Assembly (NCBI GenBank): GCA_950295325.1
Contig: OX485806.1
Coordinates: 44,947,169 to 45,011,168 of the forward strand
Origin: Polytrichum commune
Taxonomy: Eukaryota > Streptophyta > Polytrichopsida > Polytrichales > Polytrichaceae
Direction: 5' to 3'
DNA length: 64,000 bases
Below the pieces are notes generated by a model. That model was not told the DNA's origin. It did no database searches and saw only the letters and a list, made by a program, of their open reading frames with translations. Every line of letters begins with the position of its first letter. Positions within the stretch are counted from its first letter, which is position 1. A program made the translations under genes and the position numbers. Shown here one piece after another: positions 24,190 through 38,943 of the stretch.

Positions 24190-25200
24190 GTTGGGCATTG
24201 ACCAAACAAAGTATCTACCACGGGTGTAGAGGGTAAAACTGGTGAGAGTGGAATATCTCCCAACATCTTAGATATTGGGATAGATCGGGTGACAAACTTC
24301 GTGGCCTTCTGAACATTGATAAAAATCCAAATATCACACCCAAATGCACAACTATTGTTCGTCCCCCTTTGATAGAATCAAACGGCTCCTCTTCTTTTAT
24401 ATGCTACGTGATCCCTTGAACTTTAATTTAGGCATTGAGACATTATGATTTTCACATCGTACATTGAATTTAATTGAAAGGAATCATGCACTATGCAAGT
24501 CTACCACCTCAAATCATCTGATCAAGCTAAGACAACTAATCAACCTAAATGACCAAAGATTGGACTAGGTGGGAATTGACCAAAACAACATATCTAGCAA
24601 GAGTGTAGATGGTACCACTGGTGATAGTGAAATATCTACCATTATCCTAGATATTGGGACAAACTTAGGGGATGAACTTTAGGTCCTTCCGAACATTGAT
24701 AACATTCCACTGATAGATTCAACAACACTACTTATTCCAATCTAATGTCAACTCAAGCATTGCATTTAATCAATGAGAATTTCACATTGTATATTTAACT
24801 CAATTGAAGGGGGGTTTTCCCTATGCAGGACCTCAAAATTCAAATCATCTTGACTTGAGACGACTACTTTCCCCAATTTTCAATCAACCAAAACATTCTT
24901 GAGCTCCTCTCATTTTTGAAATTTCAATTCAAGTGACTTAGGCCATATAAAAGTATCTATCACAAATGTAGGCGGTGCCATTATCGATAGTGGATTATCT
25001 ACCACTAGCCTACAGTACGTGATGAACTTTAAGGATTTGTGAACATTGATGGCATTCAAATCACATACCCAACAATAGTAGTGCTTCCAATCTAGCTTCA
25101 ATTCATGCATTGTGAACTGTATATTGTATATTAAACTCAATTTGAAAGGGATCCCTGCACTATGCAAAGTCTACCTCAAAATCATCCTAGTATCAAGCTC
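24190..25200. repeat. degenerate tandem repeat, about 370 bp, three units
   Basis: Units start near 24200, 24575 and 24945. Each has AAAGTATCTA(C/T)CAC, GTGTAGA/GGGT, ACTGGTGATAGTG, ATATCTACCA, CCTAGATATTGGGA, then TGAACATTGAT and CACTATGCAAGTCTACC. The third unit is the most diverged. No coding capacity; an old duplication of an unidentified sequence. Confidence 0.65.
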
Positions 25201-26133
25201 AGACGCCTCGGAGTTAACCCAATATCTAACTAGCCAAAACATCATTTTTTGAGATCTGTTGGGGCAAATTGTTCATTCATGTACTTGCACAAAACAGTCT
25301 GGAAAAACATCCGCAAGAGACCAAAAACAATGGTCTTGTCGACCTTGTACTTAGCCTCCACCACCTCTTTGATCACTGCCTCAAGTGTAAAGCCTTCCCG
25401 GTTACAAAGGAAATTACAAAAACAACGCTAAATTAAAGTATGTAAGTGAGTGTAGGAAATTCTCCTATTGTTATGGGTTATGTTTTCCAAATACTTAAGC
25501 CGCGTTTTATAGTACTTAAGTTGCCTAGTAATACGTGTCATTTCAATTTCTAGCGTGTCAATTGACATTTTTTTTTTTATTCTCTTCACAAGTCATAGTA
25601 CATGTCAATTTAGAAATTACGAGTGTCAATTCATGTGCATCTTTTTTGGTGCAAGTTTTTGCGTGTCAAAAGTGAAAAACTTGTAAAAACTTTGTCAAAC
25701 AGACACACTGATGATGTCTATGTACAAAAAAAAATCAAACAATTTCAGTTTGATAGGCGTGAGGTAGACTCTACCAAAAAATTGTCAATCTATGAGTTTT
25801 TTTTAAGAAAAACATTTTATGGGCTTCTTTCCTTCATGCTTTTACATTGTGCACTTCAATTGGGATCGCGGGGGTAGGGCGTTAACACTCTACCTCTTTG
25901 ACCTCAACTGCTAGCCAATTACAATTCAAAATATGCCTATCCAACATTCTCCTTCAAACACCTTCACATGCAATTCATTTATGTAATAGAATTTCATGAA
26001 TGGTTACATTTGACAAATGCTTACATCTTTTTCTTCTTCCTTTTCTTCATTGTCTGTAATCGTATCCACATTGTTGATTGTGCGGTCATTTTCCCTTTCC
26101 TCTTCTTCACGCTAATTTTCCATGTCTCCAGAT
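25201..26133. other. spacer
   Basis: AT-rich, with homopolymer runs (T10 at about 25570) and small chance ORFs. No gene or repeat is supported. Confidence 0.35.
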
Positions 26134-26141
26134 GTCAATGT

Positions 26142-26483
26142 CTCGGGGGGTGTAGTCATTGGTTGGAGTAGCAATATACGTGCAAACAAATGATAGGGTA
26201 TTTTAAAAACGTGGGGGCAAAAAATTATAAATGGACTTAAGAGTAATATAGGGTATCAAAAATGGCACTGGACATCTTTAAAGTACTGTAGGGTTTGGAA
26301 TAATAGGTAATTTGGAATTATAAGTAATGCAAGCCATTTTTCTATTAACCCAAAGTAGAAATTTACATAATGATAGCATGTGAAAAAAGAAGAGAATTGA
26401 AAGTAATACCCCCCTATAAAATAGTGGTTGTTCGCACCTATATCCTTAATTTTTTAACACACGGCCCCCCCCCCCCCCCCGAG
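26142..26483 (+). mobile_element. MITE with poly-G/C termini, copy 1 (hAT-type, 8-bp TSD)
   Basis: Begins CTCGGGGGG and ends in a long C run followed by CGAG, giving terminal inverted repeats made mostly of a G tract. It is flanked on both sides by the 8-bp duplication GTCAATGT (26134-26141 and 26484-26491). The interior is AT-rich and non-coding. Copy 2 at 38603-38943 is its reverse complement at roughly 95% identity by eye. An 8-bp duplication fits the hAT superfamily. Confidence 0.85.
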
Positions 26484-26491
26484 GTCAATGT

Positions 26492-27845
26492 CTCCATCTC
26501 CCCATTGAAAATCAATTTTTTTTTTATCACCACTATGTCCTTCAATTTCCTACTATTTTCTTTGTTTGACCCCTTGGCATATTCTACCTTCTACACCCAC
26601 GGGGAGGTCACTTCATTGTCAAGTTGACACCACGTGTGGACAAAGTTTGCTACCCCTATATTACATGCCATATATAATTTTAAAATTTATGACATGTTTT
26701 CTACATATACATAACCATTGATAGTATCTTTTGTATTTTTTTGAAATTTTTAGTCATCTTTATTTTTTTTAGTATTTTTTTTAGTTCAATTTTTTGTCAT
26801 TCTAATTACAAATGGTATGTTTTATGAAAAAAACAAATCATCAAATTTAGTTACCACTTTTGACTATGTCATAGGTACTGTATATATCTACTCATGAAAA
26901 CAATTTGATAAAATTTTGACCCATTTTGGTGGTGCAACTTACCAAAAGAAGAATTTTTTTGGTTGCACGTGGTGTTCAACTTAACAATGGAGTGATCTAC
27001 CCGTGTCTACACCTTTGCTCCTCTAATGTAAAATATAACAATTTCCTACGTTTCCTCTTTAATCTCTCAGGTGCTCCAACAACAATGTCTTCCGACCTCA
27101 TCAAATATATTCATATGCTTCATACTTTTCAAACCCCTCTACATCTCTTTCTTTTATACCTTCATATGTTTCATTTGTTTATACTTATATATGACAAATA
27201 TGATTTTCTTATCTGTCACATTTTTACAACACATTCTCTGTATTATTTTAGTTTATTTTATTGCTATCTTCTTTGCATTGTCCAAGTTGTATATATTTGT
27301 ATTGACCACATTCAAATTATAACATTTTCATAGAATTCTATATTACTATTGTTAAATATATTTATATTCTATTACCATTATTTTTTATTTGTTTTCAATA
27401 CAATGTTTTAAAATATCAATTTATGTTATTATTAAATATTTTCTAACCCACATGTTGCACGCGGTTTCATACGCAATGATTGTTCAACTTGTGTTTGGAG
27501 TACGCGGTTTTTGCATGTCCCTTACATTCATAAATTTTGTGCATTCAACTTCTTTTATGTGGTTTTTCAATCCTTTTTCCATGGTTTCTAATCGTGATGA
27601 AGGGCATGGTATTCCATTTTTGTTGCCCCTATCTAATGATGGGGGATTGTCAATGTTTCAAAACACATTCTCAGCTTACGTTTTCAATTTTGACTATCCT
27701 TTATTTTCCTTTAAGAAGAAATTCTAGATGTCTTCGGTATTGTATCTTAGACTATCTTGCAAAGTTCCATTCCAAGTCATGAAGGCATTGTATGGAAACA
27801 ACGATTTAACAATATAAGATTTCTGGTATTCCTCGGTCGCCACTT
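26492..27845. other. T-rich spacer
   Basis: Strongly T-rich on the + strand. ORFs such as 26926-27333 are Phe/Leu/Ile-rich low-complexity frames without a recognisable domain. I see no gene here. Confidence 0.35.
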
Positions 27846-30756
27846 CCTCAACCCTCTATGACTCCAAATACTGCAACCTCTATAGCTCAAGATGTTCCAC
27901 AATTCAAAATCAAAGTAGAGTCTCCAGAAAAATTTATTACCATTTCGAATGATTCATCTTCTCATGATGAAGTTGATGTTGCATATGTCAATCCCATTTT
28001 TTTTAGACCACATCTTCCCTAAACGGTGTCATCTCCCTTTACTAGTTCAACATCTCTTTTAATGTCACAATCACATTCTATACGTCTTTCCAGTCTTGAT
28101 CTTCAAGAAATTCCTAGTGCTCTTCATGGTTGCGAATACGAATTGCGATCTTTGAAATTTGATATTTTGGATATACAAAAAATGAAATATCTTCCTTTTG
28201 TTTTCACTGGTGATATTATGTTTGAGTTGCCCCCTACATCATCAATTGCATCAATTTTCCCAATTGGAAAGTTGATGAATGGAATGGACAAAAAATATGA
28301 TGGTCATATGTCGTGTAAAACAAAGACCACCAATATCAAAAATGATTTCAATCTAACATTTTGTAGATCTATGTGTGTTGGCCATCTTCAATGTTAGAAT
28401 GATGTTTGTCAAGTTTTTCTCAAAATTTTCTATATGCAACAAGATAGAATGGGAAGGTGTGGCCACAAATCCATTTGTTGTGGGCTTCATTCACCTCAAG
28501 CCTCCTGAATCAACATTGGTTTGTAAAATTTGTAAGTTGTCCCCAACTTGCATTGATACATGTCATCGTTGAATGTATTATGTTATGTGCAAAATTGATA
28601 TCATGACTAGAGCATGCATTCATCTTGGACATCATAATCATCCGGTATCACTTGGAGTTTGTAAAGATGCTTTGGATAACATCCGGTCCCTCATTGATCA
28701 AGAGGTGTCCAAGACCCCTATTGCCAAAACATTTGTCATTGCTCTTGCCGCAAGTTAGGAGTTTCTCTCTAGTTTTTTTTACTACATGACGATGACAATG
28801 GTCCTAATACATTGAAAGGGTCATCGTTAAACGATGTTATGGATCAATATACGGTGTTGAGTTATCCTAACATTCGCAACATCAATTCGTCATTTCATCT
28901 TTAATCTGGAGGCAAAGGATGTGTAGACAATTTCTAAAGCTCAAGAAACGTAGCACATATGATTTTGTTCAAGAGAGTGTATTCCCATGCCAAGGTTCAA
29001 AAAAAATTTATCTCTTCAAGATGTCAGTTCAAGGCCCAGGGAGTGGAGTTGATCAAGTAAAACGTATGCAACCGGGTGGTTCTTGGGAGAATGTTTGGCT
29101 TATGTTTGATCACGTTAAACGTGTTAAAGATTGGACTTCAATGGCATGTTATGTTTATGACTCAACCTATTGTAAGGTCATGACTATTGCAGTATGCGAC
29201 ATGCAATATGAAGATATAGAGTCTCAATGTTTTATGTGGAATGCACTAAACCGTGTGATGGCCAACCACGGTGTACCTAATCCTAATTTCAAAGGAACCA
29301 TGGCTGATAGTGCTCAAGAAAATTATAATGTTGTTTGTCTCATTTATGGGAATGGTGATCCAAAAATTCCTATGGAGGATTGTGAACGCACATGTCTTCT
29401 TCATTGAACTATGTCTTTGGATAGACATACCCAGAGACTTATCAGAAGTGATATGCAAAATCAACATAAAATGTTGTGCAAACAATATAAAGATGTTAAA
29501 CATGCTAAAGATTATGAGGTCAAATATTTGGCTATCCGAGCATGGTGGCTATTATTGGGTGTTGCAACTAAGAAGGAATTCAGAAGTTGGATGATTGGTT
29601 GGGATTTTGTCATTTTTGATATTGGCAATGGGGTGGTTTCAAAGTAATGGTATGATGTTTATTTTCTTTTTGTTTACATATTTATTCATAAATCTTATAT
29701 ACATAATTTATATTTTGTGTATTTAACATTGTTGAATGTGCATTTGTAATGTAGGAACTCACTTTGGATGAATTGGTTGGAAGTTTTTTTGCAACCTTTT
29801 TGAAATTGTACACAACAAATGGCTTCAACAATCTGATAACAGGGGTTTAGATTTGTATGTTGCAACAATGGATGATTATGCTCGTGCATTTTCACAATCA
29901 ACAAATTAATATGCAAAATTAAAGGGAAACATGTCTATAACTGGGTCAAACAAGGATGAACTAAAGTTGAAGGTAGCAAGATGGTGATCCACAAAATTGT
30001 AGAGGTTGTTAGCAACTATTCGAATAATGGTGTTCTCAACACCCACATTCCACACCTTGAAGGTGAAGAGATATTTGGATCAAGTAAACAAAAAATGGAT
30101 TTGGCCCTAGGATTTGATAGTGATTCTCATCGTCCAGACAAGGTGAATTTTTCCATACCTAGAGTTGTGCAAACAAGATCTACACGTGCACATTTGGGTG
30201 AAAGAATTTTGACATCTCAATTTCATTCGGAAAACAATGAATGCATGGATACAAGACCAATACAAATACGTCACGCCAATAACGTATTTGAGACAAATTG
30301 TGATGTCGCAAAATGGCACATTGCTCATTGTCCAACAAAATTTGCAAAACAATGTTGTGCATTGTAAGCAATTACCAAGAAAAAATGCATAGCTCAAATT
30401 GTTGAAGGTTCAAAAGGTACATTTGCCATCATTTATCATGGATTGAAGATCGCATATGGTACTCATGAGGAGATTTATGTTGATTTTCGGTTTTGTTGTG
30501 ATGATATTGAAAGATGTGTGAAAAAATACAAACGATAGTTTGTATCGGAATGGCCTGCCATTCCCAACACGTGACCAGTGAAAATTGGCACAAATTTACA
30601 TGCCACGAAATCTTGGCATTGGAGGAAACCGGATTTCAATTGGAAGAGCATGGGGAATTATCTCCACGTGAATTTTTTGGCGGGCCATCCACAACAGCTA
30701 TGGACTTAATAAACCATCCCAAACGAGCTAACCCCAATGACTATGCTACAACATGA
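27846..30756 (+). pseudogene. unknown transposon-like gene family U, copy 1 (broken)
   Basis: Successive frame-shifted blocks are homologous to the - strand copy at 46000-43390: NGMDKKYDGH then KTTNIKNDF (N-terminal), TRACIHLGHHNHPVS, SRACIHLG-type His-rich block, MFDHVKRVKDWTSMACYVYD, ITIAVCDMQYED-like strand, NHGVPNPNFKGTMADSAQEN, DCERTCLLHW, FDSDSHRPDKVNFSIPR and a C-terminal WPxIPNT..VKIGTNL block. The middle order of strand-D, strand, helix and ADSA could be an RNase-H-like transposase core, as in MULE elements. That is inference and the family has no name I can give. At least six stops or frame changes make it a pseudogene. A 3' piece around 29650-29900 is poorly conserved. Confidence 0.5.
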
Positions 30757-33700
30757 TATGGCATAGTCATACGGCTCAACTTGAAAGCTCCTACCATTGA
30801 TCATGCATTGATCATGGCAACAAATGGGAAAGTGCACGCCAAGTTCAAGCCCAAGTTCAAAATGTGACTAAGGTCCCTTACCCATGATTTGGTAGGGTAT
30901 TTACCATAGATAGTGATATATATCCTAGTAAAAAATAATACCACCTTATAATTAGCGATTTCCCAATTGTTCATGTGTTGATTTCATCAACATGTATATT
31001 GTAGCTTTAGGTAAGAAGGAACAATGGTTGAACTACAAATATTATATATTTAGTATCGGTTGCAAAGCTCATTGTGAGCATGATAATTACATCCATGCTC
31101 CTAGTTTAAGCTACAACAAAATTGAGCGTCTTCTTGTCCTTGCTGGTGTTGGGAACAATCGACCTTAGATTGTTTACTTATATAAATAAATGGCAAATTT
31201 TTTTGACCTTTTTCATTTTTATTTTATTCACACCAATGTCTTGTATGATTCACATTCTCATTTGACTCTCACCATATATTCAAAATCTACATTTATAAAT
31301 TGAAGGTCGAGATCAAAAAATTATTATTAGCATTATTAATTTTGATATTTATCATTTTGGTAAGTTAAGGCTTACATATCAACGCTCACCGCTCACCGCT
31401 CACATGCTAGCGTCGTTGTCAAATGGCCTAACATAATAAAACATTGTGGCACCTACAAAAACTCATGCATACATACTTTAAGAATATAGACACCTTGGTG
31501 TGCCTTTAGATAATACAATATATTATTAATAATACCCATGCATATGTACACATGGTCATTGTCAATACTTGCCCAAATTAAATTAGACATATTAATCATT
31601 AATACAACCAAAACATAGTCTATTATGCCACACATATGTCTAGTGTCCACTTCATCATATCTAATTTCTACCATGACATCAAACCAACACAAACAACTTT
31701 AATATTCAGCATTGGTGGTGTAAACATGCAGCAATTCAGGCCCTTCATGCCAACCATGCATGCAAAAATCCATTTAATTACTATAAAATGCCTCACAAAG
31801 CTCATGCTCAACAATAAGTGACTAGAATATCATGAGCTCCCTATCTTAACCCATGACTTTTGATAGGAGGTAGTGGCACTTGTTCCATTTCCTTACTATA
31901 TAAACCCATTCCAACTTCACATATGAATTTTGGAACATATGATACATCCTTCATCCATGGAAACTTTGGGGTGGAGTTGCCCCTCTCTCTTTATTTTTAA
32001 GGTAATTGGAGGCTATGGTCTTGACCTTTCTTCCAAATGCACCACCCGCCCTGAAGATAAACCAATGTTGCCTTCATGTGCAAAAATGTAACACCTTTTA
32101 AGGATAGTTTTTACTTCATTCCATCTTTTGTCCAAGTTTTCTTTCAATTCTTGGATCTATTAGCAATATTTTATGCTATGCCAGGTGGACCGGTACCGCC
32201 CGTCGCCCGCCATCCAACTCTGTTATGTGTCGGTTTGCCTCAAAGATCATTTGGCCTTGATGTGCATTGTGGTTTTATGCCTTTACCAACCATCCTTCAA
32301 CAATTTGGTTTTGCTAGTGATTTAGCATATATTAATTTGCATGGTTGTATAGGAACATGTGGTCCACAACCATGCTCTAGTTGACATTGTTCAACCATTT
32401 TTCCACCCAAACTTCCTTGTTTATTTTTTGTTTAATTTTTTTTGACGCCGTGTTTGGTCATGCAAATTTTTTTTGTAAGACCTTTCATATGATTCACTAC
32501 CATATTGTGATTGAGATATTATTCAGAATTTTTTGGTCAACTCCCAAATCCTATCTACCGCCTTTTGTGAGGTTATTTTTGCCTAAGCTTGAGTCAATTT
32601 TTTGTTTCTTCAACAACCACCATCATTTTTCCATGCATATATGGCTAAAATATAGAACACCCAATGCGCCCATTCCTTTATAGGGTACATAAAAATTTGT
32701 GTTGTTTTTTTTAAGGAAAAGTTGAGAAACTCCACACAAAACATTTTTGCGAAGTTTACATTGATCTCACAAAACCAAAAAAATAAAGGGAATTGCCACC
32801 AAATTTGAGGTTCAACCCATAGACAAACTTTTAGATAAATTTTTTTTTTAATCTTACATTTTTGCCCATGCAGCTTTTGAATGTGTTGCCGCCCACTTCT
32901 AAAACGTACACAATTTCCTCGTGTTTGGTTAATTTGTTGGCAGTATGTTTACTATGGGTATCAAATGGTTCATTGACATTTTCCTTGTTCTTGGAGTCAT
33001 TTTTATTACCCTTCTAGATCATTTGGCGTGCATTTTTCTTTTGCTCAAAGTCATTTTTATGCTTTCCTAAAACCTTCGTAATGCATTTTTTAGAATGACC
33101 TTGCATATAGCCAAATTTTGGGTTTTTTTTTTTGTTTTTTTCCTTGATCAATACCATTTCATTGATTAGTTTTCTTGCAAACAATTGCAAAATGGTTATC
33201 CCTATGTCAGACTCTAAGTGAATGTTGCCCCTTCGGTGTTCCAACATCTAGAGGTTGGTATGGTTTCATTACCCAAAACCTTGGCCGTATCTTTTGAAAT
33301 GTAATGGATACCTAAACTTCATTTTTGGATGATGACTGTTATAATGCACAACCTCATTGTTGACTCTTCTCCAGTCTCATATGGTTAATTGAGATGACAA
33401 CATTGATTGCCCTACTATTTTTTTCCATATTCTAGGTCGATTAGTATTATCATGTAGCTAATTTTTTTGTTTCAATTACCTTTATTTTGGGCTATGATTC
33501 ATGTGATGATTGGCTACAATTGATCACATGATTCTTTTCATTTGGTCATTGGTATTTTCTACTTCCTTCTCATTGTTACCTAGTTCTTTGGTATCTTCAT
33601 GGGCTTGGTCTTTGTTATCAACTTATTTCTCTTTTTGCTATTTGTTACCTAGTTTTTTCCCATTCAACCCCTCCCATCACAATTGTTCATACCTACCACC

Positions 33701-34600
33701 TAATGGTGGATTTTGAAAAATGAGTTATAAATTCAATTTTGTTGAATGTGACCAACATTAGTGTAGGGTGAAATGATTATTCAATAACAAAGAAATGGTG
33801 TTTTTGTGAAGAGAGTGTTGAAATATAAAAGTTTTGCACCAATATGTTTGGAATTACCAATGCCTTATTTCAAACCTTTAAACGCCTTAAGGTGCAATCG
33901 CCAAAATGAAGTTTATTTGGACAATAGTGATCATGATACAAGGCGTATTTTCATTAGCAATTCAAATGAACATTTTTCACCGTTTATTGGGTTTTCATTT
34001 ATTTTTTTACAAATTGCATAATTTTATTGGTAGGCATTAAGAGGCTAAGACCATATACAAGTTGGAATTTGTTAAACCTCGTAGAAACATCAAAACATTT
34101 AATATTTGATAAAATTGTAAATTGGTATTCATACCAATCAATTTGTATATCACAATGAAGAGATTTACTGCTATGAATTTTTTCTTTCAACCATAACCAT
34201 TTTGCTCTCACTTCCACCACCTAAAATCGTGGTCATGTAAAGAAATTTCCATGGCATGATTTTGATGAATTATACCTTGAAAAACATGAGAACTCTTTTA
34301 TCCATCTTTTTTCCATGTTCAACATAGAAATTTATGACCAATGCCTACCTGACATAACCTCTTCCAAATCCCTTGGCCTCGACAACATCCCAAAGGTTTT
34401 TACTCAAACCACAAAAATATTACCTTTTATTTTTCTACAAACACTAAAAAATAATTGCCTAGTGGAAACATAGCAAATATGTGTTATAGCACCCAAAAAA
34501 ACCTCCACCTTCCTTCCATTCTTATGCCTAGTCCCCTTTGCAAATACGGTCTATAAAATTTCACGAGCACCCTAGCAAAAGGTATGGCCACATATAATGA
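30757..34600. other. AT/T-rich spacer
   Basis: No supported gene. CTCACCG is repeated three times at 31385-31405. An ORF at 32076-32384 contains PGGPVPPVARHPTLLCVGLP and looks less random than its neighbours, but I cannot assign it. A Lys/Asn-rich - strand ORF at 33014-33247 is also unassigned. Confidence 0.3.
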
Positions 34601-37600
34601 AACCTTCAAGATTTTTCATCCACTCGTAAAAAGATTTAAAGAAAAATGCAATTGCACATGAAAACTACAAATCATCATTGTCGCTTTTATGCTAGACAAC
34701 CCAATAAAAACATACGACTATCTAGATGTCATAAATGTTGTTGGATTCAATGTTGTTGGATTCATCGATCATGCCATTTCTTTTCCATCATGGTGGCTCT
34801 TGGCTACCCCATAGAGGCATCCTTCCAATTTCAAATATCTACACATACTCCATTACTTTTTCCAAAGGCCAATAGTTTGGCACCACAAAACCAATCATTA
34901 TCATTTGTGGAACCATCCAAGGTGACATTTTAGCCCATTCCTATTCATTGTCTTCCTAAAACCCCTCATGCCTCGGCTTGATTATTATCACCTAGATACA
35001 TCTAAGGTAGAACTCATGTGGGTCCTACGCATATGATGTCTAATTTAATGAAAACTTACAAAATAAAATCATTTAACAAATGGACAAGCCTTAACCTTAG
35101 AGTCCCCAAATGTGCATCACTGAAGCCACACATCACTCGTGAGCAAATGTGGATTTTCTACACAACACCTTCTCTACACAAATCATATCTACCTCGATGG
35201 CACACTAAATTGGAAACACCATTATCACCATATCTTGCATACATCGAGAGAAAAATGCTCTGCTTTCCAGGCCTTCCCAACATCAATGCCAAGAAAAATG
35301 CACGTGCTCTCCACAATTATTTTATCATATATCACATACTTCATCCACGCCGTCCCCTTCTTCATTCCATAGGCTTTGGTCACGTTATAGTAGATAGATG
35401 CCTCGTGAGCCTCACCAGTTATTTGCAAATTACTCAACTCCACCCCCAACCTTATTACACATCTCCAGCAAGAACTATATGGCATGGGGTTAACACCAAT
35501 ATTTGTCTCCAACACAAAAACGATCAAGACACAACTCACCAATGCCTTAAATGATGTACATTGGTTGGGCCACATCTATAGAGGCGTTATTTCCCACCTT
35601 GCTAACAAAATTGGGGGCCTTGCCACTCTACCATTCCCCACATGTTTCCACTCCCGTTTCACAAAATCTTCAAATCCTACAACTCATTGACATCTCAATT
35701 CACATTTCAAAAATTCTTCCTACCCAAATTATCCCCTCTCCCACCGGTCTTAAGCCTCCCACCCAAATATAATATGGACCACTCCACCTCCTCTCAAATG
35801 CAAACCACACTACCCTATGGAATCTACATGGAAAACAAGAAAATTCAAAACCTTAAACAAACTCCACAGCACACATCTCCCCCAATTTACTGAAGGCTCA
35901 AACAATTGACTTTTATTTTCTCCATGCTTCCAATATATATTACAAAACCCTCACATTACCCATTTAAAAAACCTTACATCATTTCCATCATATTCTATTA
36001 CTAAACACACCACCCACGCACATTGCCCTACTCCCTTTCCCCACACCTTCCACATAGTCTCCTTCCCACAGACCACACATGAAGTTCACACAACAATCCA
36101 CTTGAGAATATTCATCTCAACCGTAATCATACCCTTAATCATTCAAACCCACTATGTCAATACCATAGCTAATAACATGTTAGAACAAGGATTTAAGAAT
36201 CGAATTGTCAACATTACCCACGCCAACTCCATTGATGATTAAGATGCCACCCATACAAAAACCTACTACAAAATTAACTAGCAATGTTGCCTAGACTCAA
36301 AAAACACTATTGAAATATATAGCAATCTATTATGATACCCCACAAAATGCTACCATCAATTTTTTTTTTAAAAACCCTTGTCAAAGACAAGTACATAGTT
36401 GGCCACAACAATGTCCTTACCATTACACACCACAAAATTATCATGCCCACGATCCAAAAACTTCACCAAGATGAACATCCCACACCTCACTATCAATACC
36501 AAAAAGACCAACCCTAACCATGGCATTTCCCCCTACCATAGTCCATTTTACTCTCTTAATCCATGGCATATATTCACAAAGCGTTTGGCACCATACTCAA
36601 CTATATCCTATATCCAAGACTACTATGGTTATTGCAACAATACCACACCACAGTCACAAATATTGAACTACAATTCCCTCAAGAAAATTTCAACATGAAA
36701 ATCATTTAGCTATTCAAAAAATACCTACAAGATATCCTCCTGAAACCTTCCAATTTTACTAACAAAACATGAATGTGCTCTTTTAAAATCCACAATTTAT
36801 CCTCCATTATTAGACATCATCATTATTTTCCACTTCAATTGCTCCTTTCCAACCTCACTCTCTTCCATTTGAAATCCCCACCAAAGGACTACATCTTCAG
36901 GTTTACATGCACAAATCACTCCCACTAATGCAAGGGAAATGAATTACATGTTCCCCCATACAAAATCCCAACAATCTATCAAATGGGTACAACTAACAAC
37001 ATGCACCAACCAAAATCGATCACAATATACATATCTTGAACACCAATTGGAAGGAGTAGTCCAACCCAATTGACACACCCCATCTTCACATCCAAATCCT
37101 TGCGTAATTCCCACTTAACAACCTCCAATACCATTCCAATGCCCTTAAGCCCATATACATACACAAATTTGAACCAAAAACAATGTTGTTTATATGCATC
37201 CATATGCACTATTGGATACACATTCCCTCAATTGTGAATTTTTCATTACCCCCTTAGTCCAAACACCTACTCACCCCCTCTCCTTAGCCAACTTGACACT
37301 ACTTTCAACGGCAATCCTATCCATATATTCCACCTCTCCCCCCACTATTTATACAGTAATATTTTCCGACCCAATCCCATCCGCAACCTTGACACTCACC
37401 TCCCCCTCTTCCTCTCTTTACTACCAATCACCCTTCCATCAAGAAATGGTTGGAAAATGAGCACTTTGACCCCACACTATCCAATTTTCTATGGAACAAT
37501 CCATTGCATCACCCTCATCTAGATCTCCCAAACCCTCAATTTTTGCAATGGTCAATATATGGGTAACTGTTGAATTCACTTCTTTTGGCCAACAAAATTC

Positions 37601-38594
37601 TTTTCCACCTATAGTATTATTTTCCAAGCTTTCACAATGTGGAGGTATGACAACAATTCTAGCCACATGCGCACACCTGACCATTCATGATTCCAAATAG
37701 ATAGACACAACAAATTTCTTTCATATTAAATAAATGATATTCACTCATTATCTCACAATATAGAAATGCCTCGTGAATGGCAACTCCATCCTTAACTACC
37801 CCGTTGAACACACAATGCCCAACATGATACCCCCCAACTATTGCATTTCCCCCCCACCACATAAATGCCAACCCTACATAAACCACACCTTGACAAACTC
37901 TTGGTGAATGGATTCCCCACACATGCTCCACACCCTTCACACTATTCCAACACCCTCTCCCTACAATTCATTGATTTTAAATATTACCATGAGATATTCC
38001 AAAAGTAGCCATTCAATGCCAATGGGACAAGTACACTCCCTCATGAGTGCCATTGCCACATACAATTGGAGACTCCAACCACTCATCTTCATCATTGCAA
38101 AGCAAAGAGGTGGAATGTATAATAACATTTCCAAAATTCTCTCTGCTCAACTCAAACACCCCCCCCCACCATATTCAATACCCTTTAGAAAGACCTACAC
38201 CAAATTGCCATTAGATCATTGTCCGCATTCATTCGCAACAAATGACAACATGAAACCTAAACCAACCCCTCACATTTGCCCCAATAACCCCCAACCAAAC
38301 TGAGAAACTATGAATATGGTTGGTAGAGGCCACCATTTAAACTTAGTTAAAACCTTCATGTAACATTTTTTCACAAACATTACACCATGACACCTACTTA
38401 CTTTAAATGATCAGAACCACACAATCATGAATTTTAAAATACATTCCTTGACCTAGTGGCAACCACTATTTGGATACCATCTTAGATCGCAACCCAAAAA
38501 AGGAAATAATCCAAGGGCACAAAAATAGACCAACAATTACAATGCAAAATTTTGGTCTAAAACAAAATCCCAGAGTTACGTGGGTGAAACAAAT
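34601..38594. other. spacer with strong strand skew (C and A rich on +)
   Basis: The + strand is visibly rich in C and A and poor in G through nearly 4 kb, unlike the T-rich block before it. The - strand has moderately long frames (35225-35575, 36979-37221, 37439-37684, 37659-37940) with Trp/Gly/Val-rich composition that follows from the skew. None shows a domain I recognise. It may be a decayed element transcribed from the - strand. Confidence 0.35.
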
Positions 38595-38602
38595 CTCACA
38601 AG

Positions 38603-38943
38603 CTCGGGGGGGGGGGGCAGTGTGTTAAAAAATTAAGGATATAGGTGCGAACAACCACTATTTTATAGGGGGTATTACTTTCAATTTTTTTTTTCACATG
38701 CTATCATTATGTAAATTTCTACTTTGGGTTAATAGAAAAATGGCTTGCATTACTTATAATTCCAAATTACCTATTATTCCATACCCTATAGTACTTTAAA
38801 GATGTCCAGTGCCATTTTTGATACCCTATATTACTCTTAAGTCCATTTATAATTTTTTGCCCCCATGTTTTTAAAATACCCTATCATTTGTTCACACGTA
38901 TATTGCTACTCCAACCAATGACTACCCCCCCCCCCCCCCCGAG
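38603..38943 (-). mobile_element. MITE with poly-G/C termini, copy 2 (inverted)
   Basis: Begins CTCGGGGGG and ends in a C run plus CGAG, flanked on both sides by CTCACAAG (38595-38602 and 38944-38951), an 8-bp target duplication. The interior is the reverse complement of copy 1. Its different duplication shows that it inserted independently. Confidence 0.85.

Noticed and set aside
26142-38943. A single 12.8-kb element bounded by long terminal inverted repeats
   Set aside because: Each 342-bp arm has its own complete 8-bp target duplication, so they are two independent MITE insertions.
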